NCBI GenBank assembly: GCA_024509875.1
Contig: JAMPIV010005814.1
Location: 1 to 64,000, forward strand
Reading direction: 5' to 3'
Origin: Oreohelix idahoensis
Taxonomy: Eukaryota > Mollusca > Gastropoda > Stylommatophora > Oreohelicidae
Length of the DNA stretch: 64,000 nucleotides
The notes below the pieces were generated by a model. That model was not told the DNA's origin. It made no database searches and saw only the letters and a program-made list of their open reading frames with translations. A program made the translations under genes and the position numbers. Positions 63,862 through 64,000 of the stretch are shown here, in pieces (within the stretch, counting starts at the first letter, position 1; every line of letters starts with the position of its first letter).

Positions 63862-64000
63862 TAATACAAATCTATGTACTGGTACTGTCAGAGACTAACT
63901 AAGAAACTAGTTATTACAACTGAACACAATAATACAAATCTATGTACTGGTACTGTCAGAAACTAGCTAAGAAACTAGTTATTACAACTGAACACAATAA
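63862..64000. repeat. 68-bp tandem repeat running off the window
   Basis: Two units visible, same family as at 13306-13476 and 60623-60762. The array may go on beyond the window. Confidence 0.93.

Overview
The window looks like repeat-dominated intergenic DNA from an invertebrate animal. The retroelement and DNA-transposon set (RTE-, Tx1/L1-, CR1/Jockey- and I-like LINEs, hAT, mariner, Gypsy elements with the Gmr1-type gene order, tRNA-derived SINE heads) would fit a mollusc or another marine lophotrochozoan. That assignment is inference. I found no convincing host protein-coding gene, rRNA or intact tRNA; nearly every supportable reading frame belongs to a transposable element (TE).

Layout. 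1-340 is the tail of a cytosine-depleted, G/T-only tract. 0.5-3.5 kb holds old repeat debris: an LTR-like copy, an RTE 3' end and a DNA-transposon tail. 3.6-13.5 kb is copy 1 of a duplicated block whose copy 2 lies at 57.5-60.8 kb. Copy 1 is interrupted by a hAT element (5599-7415), a 5'-truncated RTE fragment (8070-8349), a solo LTR (8392-9532) and a rearranged Tx1/L1-like LINE (about 9.9-13.0 kb). Copy 2 serves as an empty-site reference for three of these, so their ends and target-site duplications (TSDs) can be read directly. 14.4-17.3 kb is a decayed RTE-type LINE. 18183-20388 is a 2.2-kb solo LTR, followed by minisatellites and a composite (AC)n array. 24.2-32.4 kb is an extraordinary G/T-only tract. 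At its right edge a LINE reverse transcriptase can be traced from corrupted into clean sequence, so the tract is most likely corrupted sequence rather than biology.

34.0-48.6 kb is a three-level nest. A mariner element (33976-35024 and 48483-48575) is split by Gypsy-like element A (35025-48482, TSD GTATT, coding on the minus strand). Element A's 5' LTR is in turn split by element N (43697-48464, TSD ATGAA), which carries one long coiled-coil, gag-like ORF and no pol. 48.8-57.5 kb is a second Gypsy-like element, B, on the plus strand. In both A and B the integrase lies upstream of the reverse transcriptase (gag-PR-INT-RT-RH), the order known for Gmr1-type elements. Element B keeps an intact-looking RT-RNase H but has lost its integrase catalytic core to an unrelated open segment. 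60857-63332 is another solo LTR with a TSD and an empty-site relative at 63.7-63.8 kb. The window ends in a 68-bp tandem repeat that also occurs at 13.3 and 60.6 kb.

No cellular pathway is encoded. What the features document is the order of TE insertion: duplication of the block, then hAT, LINE and LTR insertions into one copy, and elsewhere mariner, then A, then N.
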